Of a stretch of 64,000 nt of DNA, positions 53,043 through 62,519 are shown piece by piece. Every line of letters starts with the position of its first letter. Position 1 is the first letter of the stretch. Origin of the DNA: Bifidobacterium breve (GTDB lineage Bacteria; Actinomycetota; Acidimicrobiia; Acidimicrobiales; Ilumatobacteraceae); contig CAMAWR010000008.1 of assembly GCA_945862045.1 (NCBI GenBank), positions 1-64,000 on the forward strand, read 5' to 3'. The notes under the pieces were generated by a model. The model was not told the DNA's origin. It made no database searches and was given only the letters and a program-made list of their open reading frames with translations. The position numbers and the translations under genes were made by a program.

Positions 53043-54650
53043 ATGACCTTGTCGAGCCGCTCAACCCCGGTGCTCGATATCCAAGAGATGTCCAAAACGT
53101 ACCCAGGGCAAGTCGCTCTTGCTAACGCCTCATTCCAGGTGATGCGAGGCGAGGTGCATGCCCTCATTGGTCAGAACGGTTCTGGCAAATCGACCCTCAT
53201 AAAAACGGTTGCGGGATACGTCAAGGCCGACCACGGATCACGGACGCTGATGAACGGAATACCGATTGACCTCTGGCACCCGACTCAGCTTCAAAGATCG
53301 CGGATACGAATCGTTCATCAGGACCTTGGCTTAGTCCCGACTCTTTCTGCAATCGAGAATCTGGCTCTCGGCCGGGGCTTTGACACCGATGCAACAGGTC
53401 GAATTCGCTGGCGCCGCGAAACACGCCGGTGTCAAGAACTATTGATGGCTTTCGGTCTCGCGCCCGATGTCCGTAGCCCCGTCGCATCTCTTTCTGCAGC
53501 CGAACGAACAGCCATCGCAATTGTTCGCGCGCTCCAAGATTGGGACGACTCAGAACCTGGACTGCTTGTTTTAGACGAACCAACGGCGTCGTTGAACACC
53601 GACGAAGTATCAGCACTCTTTCGCGAGGTTCACCAGCTTGCTAAGCGTGGTGCGGGGATTCTCTTCGTCAGCCATGTTCTGTCCGAAGTTCTAAATCTGG
53701 CTGACTCGGTGACGGTCTTGCGCGATGGCAAAACCGTTCTGCATGGTGAGCAAGTAACGAAGCACTCGCAGTCAAGCCTTGTTCGGGCGATGGTCGGGGA
53801 AAACCTCACCCCACAACGATTACAGTCGGAGCGACACATAGGTGAGTATTCGCTTGAAGTTACGCAGCTCTCCGGTGCTGTTCTGAGAAATGTCTCTTTC
53901 AAAGTTCGGGTCGGTGAAGTCCTCGGCTTTGCCGGCCTTGTTGGCTCAGGTAGAGAAGAACTTGGGAATTGTGTTTTTGGTGCGACTCCTCGATTCGCCG
54001 GCAAAGTTCTCGTCAAAAAGCGCAAGGTGTTCGCGCATCCCCACGACGCAATTCGCGCTGGAATGGCCTTGGTGCCCGCAGACAGAAAACGACTTGGTCT
54101 CATACTTTCGCAACGGCTCGAAGACCATATTCCACTCCCCCACCTGAGACCACTGCGGTCCGGATTGCGCGTTGATTTGCATCGACTGCGTGCCGACGCG
54201 TCCCGTTGGGCACACATCTTGCAGGTTCAACCCCCGTTACTACGCCGGCGTCTCGAAAAATTCTCTGGTGGCAATCAACAAAAGGCCGTACTCGCTCGTT
54301 GGCTACGCACTGCACCACAAGTCTTGATACTTGACGAACCGACTCAGGGGGTCGATATTGGTGCCAAGTCAGCGATTTATCACACCATTGATGAATTTGC
54401 CATGGCCGGGGGTGCCGTGATCGTGGCCTCACCCGACGCGGATGAGCTCGTCCGGCTGTGTGATCGCGTGTTGGTAATCCGCGGGGGCATGATTGGCTGC
54501 GAACTGAGTGGCCAGAACCTGACGAATAGTCGGATCGTCCAAGAATCGCTCGGCGCTACGTCGCTGCGAGCCGGAAGCCGAGTGGTAGAACGCATTGTGC
54601 CCTTTACGGTAAGCGCCAACGAATCCTCACCTAGCGAGTCGGCTACGTGA
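53043..54650 (+). CDS. ABC transporter ATP-binding protein (RbsA/MglA-like, tandem)
   Basis: A 535-residue duplicated ATPase. The first cassette has Walker A GQNGSGKST, Walker B VLDEPTAS and a modified signature (SLSAAERTAIA). The second has the usual degenerate Walker A (GLVGSGREELG), FSGGNQQKAVLARW and LDEPTQGVD. This asymmetry is normal for the sugar-import family. It powers the permease encoded next. GTGA overlap follows. Confidence 0.9.
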   Translation: MTLSSRSTPVLDIQEMSKTYPGQVALANASFQVMRGEVHALIGQNGSGKSTLIKTVAGYVKADHGSRTLMNGIPIDLWHPTQLQRSRIRIVHQDLGLVPTLSAIENLALGRGFDTDATGRIRWRRETRRCQELLMAFGLAPDVRSPVASLSAAERTAIAIVRALQDWDDSEPGLLVLDEPTASLNTDEVSALFREVHQLAKRGAGILFVSHVLSEVLNLADSVTVLRDGKTVLHGEQVTKHSQSSLVRAMVGENLTPQRLQSERHIGEYSLEVTQLSGAVLRNVSFKVRVGEVLGFAGLVGSGREELGNCVFGATPRFAGKVLVKKRKVFAHPHDAIRAGMALVPADRKRLGLILSQRLEDHIPLPHLRPLRSGLRVDLHRLRADASRWAHILQVQPPLLRRRLEKFSGGNQQKAVLARWLRTAPQVLILDEPTQGVDIGAKSAIYHTIDEFAMAGGAVIVASPDADELVRLCDRVLVIRGGMIGCELSGQNLTNSRIVQESLGATSLRAGSRVVERIVPFTVSANESSPSESAT

Positions 54651-55957
54651 AAATCGACAACACAAATGGTGAGGTCGTTGCCCGTAAAGTGCTGAAGCGG
54701 AACAAACTGACGAGACGCTGGCGGCTTGTTTACGATCGAACGGAACGCCGTGACCCGATCGACAGCAAATTCGACGTCCGTCGGTCTCCTTTCAAACTCA
54801 AGAAGCTGCACCCTCGCAACATTGGTGTGCTGTATCTCTATGCATTCGCCTGGCTGCTGTACACCACGTGGATTCCTGAGACCTGGCTTACTTGGCTCAC
54901 TCACCGCTCAGTAATTAATCAGCAAGCGATTCTTCTTGTCGTTGCCATTGGACTCATCGTGCCTCTTGCGACAGGTGTCTTCGATCTTTCCATCGCCGCC
55001 ACGATGTCTGCTGCCGCAGTGACAGCGAGCTGGCTGTTGGTTGACCGTCAATGGAACGTTGTGGCAGCGATCGCACTCGCCCTAGGGTTCGGCGCAATGG
55101 TCGGTACGGTAAATGCTTTCTTCATCGTAAAAATCAAAATAGATTCATTCATCGCAACCCTTGGAATGTCTTCGATTTTAAGCGCATACGCGGTGTGGCG
55201 GTCAGGAAACCGTTCGATTTTGGGATTACCAGATAGTTTTCTTGCTCTGACGAAAGACTTTGCAGGTGGGCTGCGTGTCACGGTAGTCATCGCCCTCCTG
55301 CTTGCGTTGATCGCCTGGGCAGTACTCGAACACACCCCGGTCGGACGTTACTTTTTTGCCACTGGCGGCGGCCGTGAAGCAGCGCGCCTCGCTGGAATTC
55401 ACACTGACCGATACATTTCGGCTGCAATGATCACATCTGGTGTCATTGCGGCCACTGCCGGGGTCCTTCTGGCGTCACAATACGGGTCTATCCAAGCGCA
55501 ATCGGGAGCGCCGTACCTTCTTCCAGCGTTCGCTGCTGTCTTTCTTGGCTCAACCCAATTCAAACGGCGATTCAATGTTCTCGGCACCGTACTTGCTGTC
55601 CTGGTTTTACAGAGTGGCGTCAAAGGTCTGCAGCTTGCCGGAGTTGCGGTTTTGTGGGTGGAAAACCTTTTCTTTGGGCTCGCCCTAGTGGTTTCAGTCG
55701 GATTTTCCTCATACCAACGCAAGGTTCACGGCGGTGAACGGCGTTGGTGGCGACGAGAAGAAAGTGGCCCAGAATTTCTCGTGGGGCGCCTCATGGGTTG
55801 GGGGCGTAGCACCCGCAATCCCCCCACATCACCCGAAACAAGCGACTGGTGGTACGACCCAGCCGATAAACAGGCCCACCACCATCGCCCGAGCCGTGCC
55901 AAACGAAAAAAAATCACTAGATATATTCCAAAAAGGAAAGGTCATATTTCTTCGTGA
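54647..55957 (+). CDS. ABC transporter permease (RbsC/BPD_transp_2 type)
   Basis: A 436-residue membrane protein with about 10 helices. The central EAARLAGIHTDRYI(S) loop couples to the ATPase. It has a cytosolic basic N-terminus of about 60 residues and a C-terminal extension of about 75 residues rich in W, H, K and R (for example RRWWRREESG), longer than usual for RbsC-like permeases. Start GTG 54647 overlaps the ATPase stop; its own stop overlaps the next gene. Confidence 0.87.
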   Translation: MKIDNTNGEVVARKVLKRNKLTRRWRLVYDRTERRDPIDSKFDVRRSPFKLKKLHPRNIGVLYLYAFAWLLYTTWIPETWLTWLTHRSVINQQAILLVVAIGLIVPLATGVFDLSIAATMSAAAVTASWLLVDRQWNVVAAIALALGFGAMVGTVNAFFIVKIKIDSFIATLGMSSILSAYAVWRSGNRSILGLPDSFLALTKDFAGGLRVTVVIALLLALIAWAVLEHTPVGRYFFATGGGREAARLAGIHTDRYISAAMITSGVIAATAGVLLASQYGSIQAQSGAPYLLPAFAAVFLGSTQFKRRFNVLGTVLAVLVLQSGVKGLQLAGVAVLWVENLFFGLALVVSVGFSSYQRKVHGGERRWWRREESGPEFLVGRLMGWGRSTRNPPTSPETSDWWYDPADKQAHHHRPSRAKRKKITRYIPKRKGHISS

Positions 55958-58281
55958 GCCTCGTCGGAGCCAGAGTTCTACGCAAGGAAGATCCTCGCTT
56001 GCTGACCGGCCGAGCGACCTTCGTTGACGACCTGCTGCCGGCCAATTGCACCTTTGCACAATTCATCGTCTCAGAACATGCCCACGCTGATATTCGACAC
56101 ATAGATATCAGCCAGGCACTGCAAATTCCAGGGGTGTTAGGGGTGTGGACTGCCCTTGATTTTCGCGATTACCCGGACCTTCCTGGTGGGTTACCCGATC
56201 TTGAGCGACCACCCCTGGCCACGGGGAGAGTTCGTTGGGCTGGAGAACCGATTGCTGTGGTCGTTGCAGAAGACCGATATATCGCCGCTGACGCAGTGGC
56301 CGCGGTGAAAATTGATTACAACGTGCTTCCGGCCGTATCGACGATTCGTGCGGCTTTGGCCCCCGATGCCCAGTTGTTGTTTCCCCAACACGGTTCCAAT
56401 TGCCTCGTCACCGTTCCCATGCTTGACGACCTTGACCGCGCAATGGAGGCGTGCGACGAACGAGCACAGCTTCGGGTTGTCAACCAGCGATGTGCCGTCG
56501 TACCCATTGAGACCATGGCTTGCCTAGCGGACTGGAACATTGACGGTCTCACGATGTGGGCTACCTTCCAGGCACCGCACCACCTTCGCAACAAAGTGTC
56601 GGCGTGGCTCAACATCCCGCAAAACCAATGCCGAATCATCACCCCAAACGTCGGTGGAGGATTCGGTGCCAAGATCGTTTTTGCCCCTGAATTTTTCATC
56701 ATGCCCCTGCTTTCCAAGTGGGTGGGCCGTCCAGTCAAGTTTTCACAGAGTCGAACCGAGGCAATGTTGCAGATGACCCACGGGCGAGATCAGGAGCACG
56801 ATCTCGAGGTCGGATTTGATCGCAACGGACGTATCAAAGCACTGCGGATGGTAGTCACACAAAATCTTGGTGCATACGCCGATCCCACTGGTCTTGGTTT
56901 ACCGGTTCTCACGAATTGGATGGCGGGTGGTTGCTATAAAATTGCCAAGGTACAAACCGCATTCCGTTGCGTCGTCACCAACACCACTCCAGTCGCCGCA
57001 TACCGGGGAGCTGGTCGGCCTGAGGCAACCTATGCAGTCGAACGGCTCGTAGATCTTGTCGCTCGTCGGACAGGTATTGACCCGGTCGAGGTTCGTCGAC
57101 GAAATTTCATTGAACCGCAGGATTTCCCTTACGAAACCCATAATAAAGCTGTTATCTACGACTCGGGAAATTTTCCAGCGTTGATGGACGAGTGCGTACG
57201 TCTGCTCGACTACGAAACCGAACGTAAACGACAGGAAGCGTTCAGAAACGATTCGTCCAAGCCACTCATCGGTATCGGGTTCTCAACCTGGATCGAAATC
57301 GCGGGTTTCGGGCCGAACGGTTCACTGGAAGGTTTTGGCCACCTCGCCTCGTGGGAGTCGACGCAAATTCGGATTCATCCCGACGGCTCAGCCACGATTT
57401 TTATCGGGTCAGCGCCACACGGACAGGGAACCGAAACCATCGTGTCTCAAATTGCGTCCGATGAGCTTGGAATTTCATTCGACCGCATAAACATCGTCTA
57501 TGGCGATACCGGCACTGTCATCCAAGGAATCGGCACCTTGGGAAGCCGCTCGACGCCAATGGTGGGATCTGCCACCAAGGTTGCCAGCCAACGCTTGCTT
57601 GAGCGCGCGAAGAAGATTGCCGGACACCTGCTGGAAGCTTCAGAAGACGACCTTGTCGTTGCCGATGATTCATTCAGTGTTCGAGGAACTCCAGGCAAAA
57701 AAGTTGGGTGGGCTGATGTCGCTTTGGCCAGCTTTCAGCCGTTGCGACTTCCGCCAGAACTTCAGGCTGGCACACTCGAAGAGCGTTTGTTCCATGAAAG
57801 TCCGAATTTTTCGTATCCCTCGGGCGCATATGGTTGTGTTGTCGAAATTGATCGGCGCTCGGGCAAAGTTCGTGTCGCGAAGATGGTCCTTATTGACGAC
57901 TGCGGAACAGTCATCAATCCACTTTTGGCTGAGGGCCAGGTCCATGGCGGAGTCGCACAAGGTATTGCTCAGGCACTTTTTGAAGAGATGCAGTACGACC
58001 CATCCACTGGTCAGCCAATTACGTCCAACCTCATCGACTACCTTATTCCGTCCGCCCCAGACCTACCCAACTACATTGCCGGTCGCGTCAACACTCCGTG
58101 CCCAAATAATCCCCTTGGAGCGAAAGGTATCGGCGAGTCGGGAGCAATCGGGAGCCCTCCAGCAGTGGTGAACGCCATAGTAGATGCACTCTCGCATTTC
58201 GGTGTAGAGCATATTGATATGCCTGTTCTTCCCGAAAAGGTGTGGAAAGTTCTATCAACTGCAACGAAGGGTTCGACATGA
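55954..58281 (+). CDS. Xanthine dehydrogenase family molybdopterin-binding subunit (CoxL-like)
   Basis: A 775-residue catalytic subunit of a molybdenum hydroxylase. Molybdenum-binding GGGFG (about 234-238), the active-site loop AYRGAGR (about 349-355) and the catalytic glutamate in [10 protein letters not shown] near the C-terminus are clear. AYRGAGR is the form II type; true aerobic CO dehydrogenase has AYRCSFR, so CO oxidation is not expected. It hydroxylates an unknown aldehyde, purine or N-heterocycle. GTGA overlap with the permease links it to the importer operon. Confidence 0.9.
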   Translation: MSLVGARVLRKEDPRLLTGRATFVDDLLPANCTFAQFIVSEHAHADIRHIDISQALQIPGVLGVWTALDFRDYPDLPGGLPDLERPPLATGRVRWAGEPIAVVVAEDRYIAADAVAAVKIDYNVLPAVSTIRAALAPDAQLLFPQHGSNCLVTVPMLDDLDRAMEACDERAQLRVVNQRCAVVPIETMACLADWNIDGLTMWATFQAPHHLRNKVSAWLNIPQNQCRIITPNVGGGFGAKIVFAPEFFIMPLLSKWVGRPVKFSQSRTEAMLQMTHGRDQEHDLEVGFDRNGRIKALRMVVTQNLGAYADPTGLGLPVLTNWMAGGCYKIAKVQTAFRCVVTNTTPVAAYRGAGRPEATYAVERLVDLVARRTGIDPVEVRRRNFIEPQDFPYETHNKAVIYDSGNFPALMDECVRLLDYETERKRQEAFRNDSSKPLIGIGFSTWIEIAGFGPNGSLEGFGHLASWESTQIRIHPDGSATIFIGSAPHGQGTETIVSQIASDELGISFDRINIVYGDTGTVIQGIGTLGSRSTPMVGSATKVASQRLLERAKKIAGHLLEASEDDLVVADDSFSVRGTPGKKVGWADVALASFQPLRLPPELQAGTLEERLFHESPNFSYPSGAYGCVVEIDRRSGKVRVAKMVLIDDCGTVINPLLAEGQVHGGVAQGIAQALFEEMQYDPSTGQPITSNLIDYLIPSAPDLPNYIAGRVNTPCPNNPLGAKGIGESGAIGSPPAVVNAIVDALSHFGVEHIDMPVLPEKVWKVLSTATKGST

Positions 58282-58754
58282 CGACGAGGGTCAACATTTC
58301 AATCAATGCACGACGATACGAGTACGAAGTCGAGGATCGCACACTGCTCGTGCACTTCATCCGTGAGCAGGCTCGGCTGACGGGCACTCACATCGGTTGT
58401 GACTCGTCCAATTGCGGTGCTTGCACCGTGCTACTCGATGGACAGGCCGTCAAGAGCTGCACCCTGCTTGCAGTGCAAGCCGACGGACAAAATGTCAGCA
58501 CGGTAGAGGGACTGACTGGCTCTTTCAATGGTCTCAGTCCCATCCAAGAGGGATTCCGACAAGAACACGGTCTGCAATGCGGCTACTGCACGCCTGGGAT
58601 GCTGATGGCTTGCACTGCTCTCCTTGCTGAAAACGCCCAGCCATCCGAGAGCGAAATTCGACATGCTCTGGAAGGCAACATCTGCCGTTGCACGGGATAC
58701 GAAATGATCGTCCGATCTGTGCAATGGGCTGCTGCCAAACAGGTGCAACAGTGA
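58278..58754 (+). CDS. Molybdenum hydroxylase 2Fe-2S subunit (CoxS-like)
   Basis: A 158-residue subunit carrying two 2Fe-2S clusters. The first set is in [16 protein letters not shown] with a following C; the second is in CGYCTPGML and CRCTGYEMI. It passes electrons from the molybdenum centre to the FAD subunit. ATG 58278 overlaps the large-subunit stop; its stop overlaps the FAD-subunit start. Confidence 0.93.
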   Translation: MTTRVNISINARRYEYEVEDRTLLVHFIREQARLTGTHIGCDSSNCGACTVLLDGQAVKSCTLLAVQADGQNVSTVEGLTGSFNGLSPIQEGFRQEHGLQCGYCTPGMLMACTALLAENAQPSESEIRHALEGNICRCTGYEMIVRSVQWAAAKQVQQ

Positions 58755-59566
58755 TTCCCGCACCATTCACTTACCTCCGAGTTGGCAGCGTGCAAGAGGC
58801 TCTCGATGCGTTGGCTGAATACGGCGACGACGCCAAATTGCTGGCTGGCGGACATTCCCTGATTCCGCTCATGAAATACCGTTTGGCAACCCCAAAAGTA
58901 CTCATCGATATTAGTGGCATTGCTGAACTGTCGGGTGTCACTTTTGAAGGCGATTCGCTTGTTATCGGTGCTGCCACGCGCCATGCCATTGTGGAGCACT
59001 CACCTGTCGTCAAGGAACATTGTCGGCTTTTGGCATACACGGCATCGCTCGTCGGCGACCCTCAAGTACGAAATCGTGGCACAATCGGCGGATCAGTGGC
59101 GCACGGCGACTCGGCCTCTGATTTGCCGGTGAGCCTGCTTGCTATGGACGCCCAGTTCACAGCCCAGGGCCGCAATGGAACTCGAACGATCGCTGCAGCA
59201 GATTTTTTTGTTGGTTTTTGGCAGACTGCCCTCACGCCGAACGAAGTTTTAATCAACATAAAAGTTCCACTTGCAAAACAACGCTGGAGCTACCAAAAAT
59301 TCACGATTAGATCCCAGGATTGGGCCACCGTTTCGTCTGCCGTGTACGGAAACGCAGTTGCCCTGGGTGCAATGGCCGACATTCCCATACGAGCCCGTGA
59401 TGTCGAATCTGCACTACTGCAAGGTGCAGACATCTCGCAGGCAGCGCTTTTGGCGGACCACAACACCAGCCCATCATCTGACACCCGCGCCAGCAGTGAC
59501 TATCGTCGCCATCTTGCTCGAGTCCTGACAGAGGATGGTCTGCGTGAGGCACTTGCCCGCAACTGA
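58751..59566 (+). CDS. Molybdenum hydroxylase FAD-binding subunit (CoxM-like)
   Basis: A 271-residue flavin subunit. FAD-binding motifs [13 protein letters not shown] (about 33-45) and [15 protein letters not shown] are present. It completes the L-S-M enzyme with the previous two genes. It is the last gene of the operon; no accessory XdhC/CoxG or MCD synthesis gene follows. Confidence 0.92.
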   Translation: MIPAPFTYLRVGSVQEALDALAEYGDDAKLLAGGHSLIPLMKYRLATPKVLIDISGIAELSGVTFEGDSLVIGAATRHAIVEHSPVVKEHCRLLAYTASLVGDPQVRNRGTIGGSVAHGDSASDLPVSLLAMDAQFTAQGRNGTRTIAAADFFVGFWQTALTPNEVLINIKVPLAKQRWSYQKFTIRSQDWATVSSAVYGNAVALGAMADIPIRARDVESALLQGADISQAALLADHNTSPSSDTRASSDYRRHLARVLTEDGLREALARN

Positions 59567-59666
59567 TTGAGCAGCTGTCGACTTCAGCCCTGCGCGATGG
59601 AATAAAATAGCCATAGACGGCCGAGGCAACCAGCACTACGGTGTTGGCGTCAGACGACAGGACGAA

Positions 59667-60248
59667 CTACGACGTGGGCCCGATCGGGCAGGTCACACCC
59701 GTGCCGCCCATGCCGCAATAGCCGTTGGGGTTCTTGCCGAGATACTGCTGGTGATACTCCTCGGCGTAGAAATATTCGTCCAACGGTGCAATTTCGGTGG
59801 TGATAGTGCCATGTCGAGCAGCCATGAGTGCACGTTGAAACAGCTCGCGTGAGGTCTCTGCGGCCACTCGCTGAGCATCATTCGAAAAATAAATGGCACT
59901 GCGATATTGCGTACCGATGTCGTTGCCTTGGCGATTACCCTGCGTTGGATTGTGGTTTTCCCAAAACACCCGCAGCATCGCATCGAGCGATGTTGCAGCA
60001 GTGTCGAACACCACGAGCACCACCTCGGTGTGCCCCGTGCGGCCACTGCACACTTGTTCGTACGACGGGTGCGGTGTCGAGCCACCGGCGTAACCCACTG
60101 ATGTGGAGTGCACACCGGGTGCCTGCCAAAACTTGCGCTCGGCACCCCAAAAACAACCCATGCCGACGACGAGTGTTTCATGTTTGGCCGGCCATGGGCC
60201 AACAAGCGGTGACCCGTTCACGAAGTGGGTGGCAGGTACAGGCATCAT
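59667..60248 (-). CDS. msrA: Peptide methionine (S)-S-oxide reductase
   Basis: A 193-residue repair enzyme that reduces methionine-S-sulfoxide. The catalytic GCFWGAE motif (about residue 31) and the C-terminal [13 protein letters not shown] with resolving cysteines are clear. Thioredoxin or mycoredoxin would recycle it. It follows the trmH-like gene with an ATGA overlap. Confidence 0.95.
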   Translation of the reverse strand: MMPVPATHFVNGSPLVGPWPAKHETLVVGMGCFWGAERKFWQAPGVHSTSVGYAGGSTPHPSYEQVCSGRTGHTEVVLVVFDTAATSLDAMLRVFWENHNPTQGNRQGNDIGTQYRSAIYFSNDAQRVAAETSRELFQRALMAARHGTITTEIAPLDEYFYAEEYHQQYLGKNPNGYCGMGGTGVTCPIGPTS

Positions 60249-61024
60249 GTGCGGCGTCTTGCGAGTTCGTAACTCAAGATAGTGGATGCCATGGCCACGT
60301 TCAGACTTTCGGCACGCCCGGCGTGATCGATACGAATCCATCCGTCAACCAACTCGGTGTTGGCTTGGCTCACACCGTGGGCCTCACCGCCCAGCACCAC
60401 GCACAACGCGCCAGCCAGGTCGGCATCGGCCAACGACACCGAGTTCGTCTGTTCGTGCGACGACGTTGCCAACACCCGATAACCGAGCGCTTTTACTTCG
60501 CTGAGTTGCACGGCTTCGACCACCGGCACATGAAACACGGCCCCGGCCGACGCCCGCACCACTTTCGGGTTGAACGCATCGACACAGCCCGACCCCAGCA
60601 CCACCCCAGAAGCCCCCATGGCCTCGGCGCTGCGCACGATGGTGCCCAAGTTGCCCGGGTCGTTGACGGCATCCAAAAACATCACCCACGGTGCAGCAAC
60701 GCCAGTGGCTGCGACTTCGAGCTTGGCCAGCGACGCCATACGCCGCGACACCAAGGCCATGTTCGGCTGCGGAGATTCCGTTGAAGCCACGCGCTCGAGC
60801 ACACCCTCACCGAAAGTAAAAACAGGCGCATCACAACCATCAACGGGTGATGCGTCACTTGTAACGAACTGCGCCAACACGTCCCAACCGCCACGAATCG
60901 CTTCGGCGATGAGCACGGCACCCTCAACGACGAACAAACCTTCGTCGAGGCGGGCCGAGCGGCGCGACAGCAAGCGCCGCAATTGTTGAACGCGCTGGTG
61001 AGAGAACCCCAGCGTTTCGATCAG
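60245..61024 (-). CDS. SpoU/TrmH family RNA methyltransferase, probable CTG start
   Basis: A 259-residue 2'-O-methyltransferase of the SPOUT superfamily. The conserved [16 protein letters not shown] (motif 1), GGEAHGVS and the closing [15 protein letters not shown] knot residues are visible. The target is probably 23S rRNA or tRNA. The frame lacks ATG, GTG and TTG upstream of TTG 60982, but homologous sequence ([17 protein letters not shown]) lies before it. CTG 61024 gives that segment and overlaps the rplT stop by CTGA; TTG 60982 is a shorter alternative. Confidence 0.88.
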   Translation of the reverse strand: MIETLGFSHQRVQQLRRLLSRRSARLDEGLFVVEGAVLIAEAIRGGWDVLAQFVTSDASPVDGCDAPVFTFGEGVLERVASTESPQPNMALVSRRMASLAKLEVAATGVAAPWVMFLDAVNDPGNLGTIVRSAEAMGASGVVLGSGCVDAFNPKVVRASAGAVFHVPVVEAVQLSEVKALGYRVLATSSHEQTNSVSLADADLAGALCVVLGGEAHGVSQANTELVDGWIRIDHAGRAESLNVAMASTILSYELARRRT

Positions 61025-61377
61025 GCGAGTGCCGCTTTGGCGGTGTCAACCAGTTTCTTGAAGGTGGCATCGTCGGTGATGGCAAGGTCAGCGAGCACCT
61101 TGCGGTCGACTTCGACGCCAGCTTTGTGCAGACCATCGATGAACCGGCTGTACGACATGTCGTGCACTCGGCAACCGGCGTTGATGCGCTGAATCCACAG
61201 CCTGCGGAACTCGCCTTTCTTGGCGCGACGGTCACGAAAGGCATATTGCCCGGCGTGCAGAACCGCTTCGTTGGCACTGCGGAAGGTCCGGCTGCGATCG
61301 CCGAAATACCCCTTCGCTTTCTTCAGGATTGCCTTGTGCTTCTTTTTGGCGTGAACGCCGCGTTTTACGCGTGCCAT
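61021..61377 (-). CDS. rplT: 50S ribosomal protein L20
   Basis: A 118-residue rRNA-binding protein, essential for early 50S assembly. The conserved N-terminus [15 protein letters not shown] and the [20 protein letters not shown] region fix the call. A GGAG site precedes ATG 61377. Order infC-rpmI-rplT is the standard one. Confidence 0.97.
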   Translation of the reverse strand: MARVKRGVHAKKKHKAILKKAKGYFGDRSRTFRSANEAVLHAGQYAFRDRRAKKGEFRRLWIQRINAGCRVHDMSYSRFIDGLHKAGVEVDRKVLADLAITDDATFKKLVDTAKAALA

Positions 61378-61449
61378 GGTGTGTGCTCCTTAGCTGTGAC
61401 TGGGGTGGTGATGTGGATGAATCGAGTGAGTATGGGTCGGTCGGTTGGT

Positions 61450-61647
61450 CTAGCGCTCGCAGAGCAGACGCTTGATTTTTCGGGCATCGCCCTTGTGCAC
61501 GTCAACCGTGCCATCGAGTCGACGGGTGCGCGATGACGGCTTGGCTTCGAACAAGTGCTGACGCATCGCTTGCTGACGGCGCAACTTGCCGCTTCCGGTT
61601 TTCTTGAAGCGCTTCTTGGCGGTCTTGGATGTCTTCATCTTCGGCAT
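61450..61647 (-). CDS. rpmI: 50S ribosomal protein L35
   Basis: A 65-residue basic protein: MPKMKTSKTAKKRFKKTGSG is the family signature, with HLFEAKPSSRTRRLDG in the middle. AGGAG site before ATG 61647. Confidence 0.97.
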   Translation of the reverse strand: MPKMKTSKTAKKRFKKTGSGKLRRQQAMRQHLFEAKPSSRTRRLDGTVDVHKGDARKIKRLLCER

Positions 61648-61670
61648 TGCTGTCTCCTGTCGTTGTGGAA

Positions 61671-62246
61671 TTATGCGGTTTTCGAAATGTCGTTGGTGAT
61701 GGTCGGCTTCTTGGTACTGGCGGCAGCCTTTTTGTCGGGCGAGAGCACCATGGTCATGCTGCGTCCGTCGAGCCGAGGTGAGGTATCCACCTTGGCGATC
61801 GGGCCAAGTTGTTCCAGCACCTCGTCGAGAACTTTCTTACCCAGTTCTGGGTGAGCCATTTCTCTTCCTCGGAATTGCAACGACACCTTTACCTTGTGCC
61901 CCTCTTCGAGGAACTCAAGCATGTGCCGAACCTTCGTGTCGAAGTCACCCTTGCCGATTTTGGGTCGGAACTTCACTTCTTTCGTCGTGATTTGGATGGT
62001 CTTCTTGCGCGATTCTTTCAAACGTTGGGCTTCTTCGTATCTGAATTTGCCGTAGTCCATAATTCGGCACACCGGCGGATCGGCTTGTGCGGCAACCTCG
62101 ACTAAGTCGAGTTCTGCTGCACGCGCTCTGGCGAGCGCATCTTCGATTGGCACGATCCCCACCTGTGAACCATCGGCGTCAACGAGACGCACTTTCGCGA
62201 CGCGAATACGTTCGTTGTACCTGGGTTCATTTGATGGCGGTGCTAT
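61671..62246 (-). CDS. infC: Translation initiation factor IF-3, non-standard start
   Basis: IF-3 binds the 30S subunit, keeps subunits apart and checks the start codon. N-domain block NERIRVAKVRLVDADGSQVGIV and linker IMDYGKFRYEEAQR are visible, then the C-domain EVKFRPKIGKGDFDTKVRHMLEFLEEGHKVKVSLQFRGRE. The conserved NERIRV lies upstream of the first standard start (GTG 62192). The frame holds no ATG, GTG or TTG between TGA 62253 and there. ATA 62246 (overlapping the TAG of a mini-ORF) or ATT 62207 would be the start. Use of AUU by E. coli infC, for self-control, is well known. A one-base sequence error that joins TTG 62264-62266 to this frame is an alternative. Confidence 0.94.
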   Translation of the reverse strand: MAPPSNEPRYNERIRVAKVRLVDADGSQVGIVPIEDALARARAAELDLVEVAAQADPPVCRIMDYGKFRYEEAQRLKESRKKTIQITTKEVKFRPKIGKGDFDTKVRHMLEFLEEGHKVKVSLQFRGREMAHPELGKKVLDEVLEQLGPIAKVDTSPRLDGRSMTMVLSPDKKAAASTKKPTITNDISKTA

Positions 62247-62266
62247 GACTGGTCACTGCTGTTCAA
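62243..62266 (-). CDS. Eight-codon leader ORF upstream of infC
   Basis: TTG AAC AGC AGT GAC CAG TCA TAG is preceded, 9 bases upstream, by a perfect GGAGG (62276-62280). Its stop TAG overlaps the ATA at 62246-62244 as an ATAG junction. It may couple ribosomes to infC, or mark a frameshifted true start. Inference from sequence only. Confidence 0.4.
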   Translation of the reverse strand: MNSSDQS

Positions 62267-62284
62267 GCGGCTGTGCCTCCTATG

Positions 62285-62307
62285 TAGTTGGAATGGGTAG
62301 TTGGAAT
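62285..62307. repeat. Direct repeat TAGTTGGAAT x2
   Basis: 10-bp copies at 62285-62294 and 62298-62307, a 13-base period, between the infC leader hairpin and its SD. Role unknown. Confidence 0.6.
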
Positions 62308-62328
62308 AGCTAGAGGCCCGCTGCAAGC

Positions 62329-62378
62329 AGTGCCGGTGCGCGAGAGGGCGAGAGGCGGCGACATGCACCGCTGGCACT
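62329..62378 (-). promoter_or_regulatory. Long stem-loop in the infC leader
   Basis: AGTGCCGGTGC (62329-62339) pairs with GCACC-GCT-GGCACT (62365-62378) to give 11 base pairs with a 3-base bulge. It lies upstream of infC on the minus strand and could be a regulatory leader structure; the promoter was not identified. Confidence 0.5.
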
Positions 62379-62513
62379 CGACCCACACTCACTCACCAAC
62401 CCTTGCCCGTAAACGAACATCCGTTGGAATCTTGTGGCGAGGTGGAAAGACAACTTTCGTTGCCGATCACTTAGCCGTGGCATTGGCCGCCGAAGCGGTG
62501 GCAACGCCTCCAA

Positions 62514-62519
62514 TAGCGT
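62514..62519 (+). promoter_or_regulatory. -10 TAGCGT, leaderless promoter of the DUF1844-like gene
   Basis: Hexamer ending 7 bases before ATG 62527. This is what selects ATG 62527 over the longer frame beginning at 62434. Confidence 0.5.

Noticed and set aside
55954-59566. Aerobic CO dehydrogenase operon (coxMSL)
   Set aside because: The active-site loop is AYRGAGR, not AYRCSFR, and the gene order and import genes differ; CO oxidation is unsupported.
59567-59666. RNA gene in the gap after the Mo-hydroxylase operon
   Set aside because: No tRNA cloverleaf or clear hairpin found in these 100 bases; I see nothing in it.
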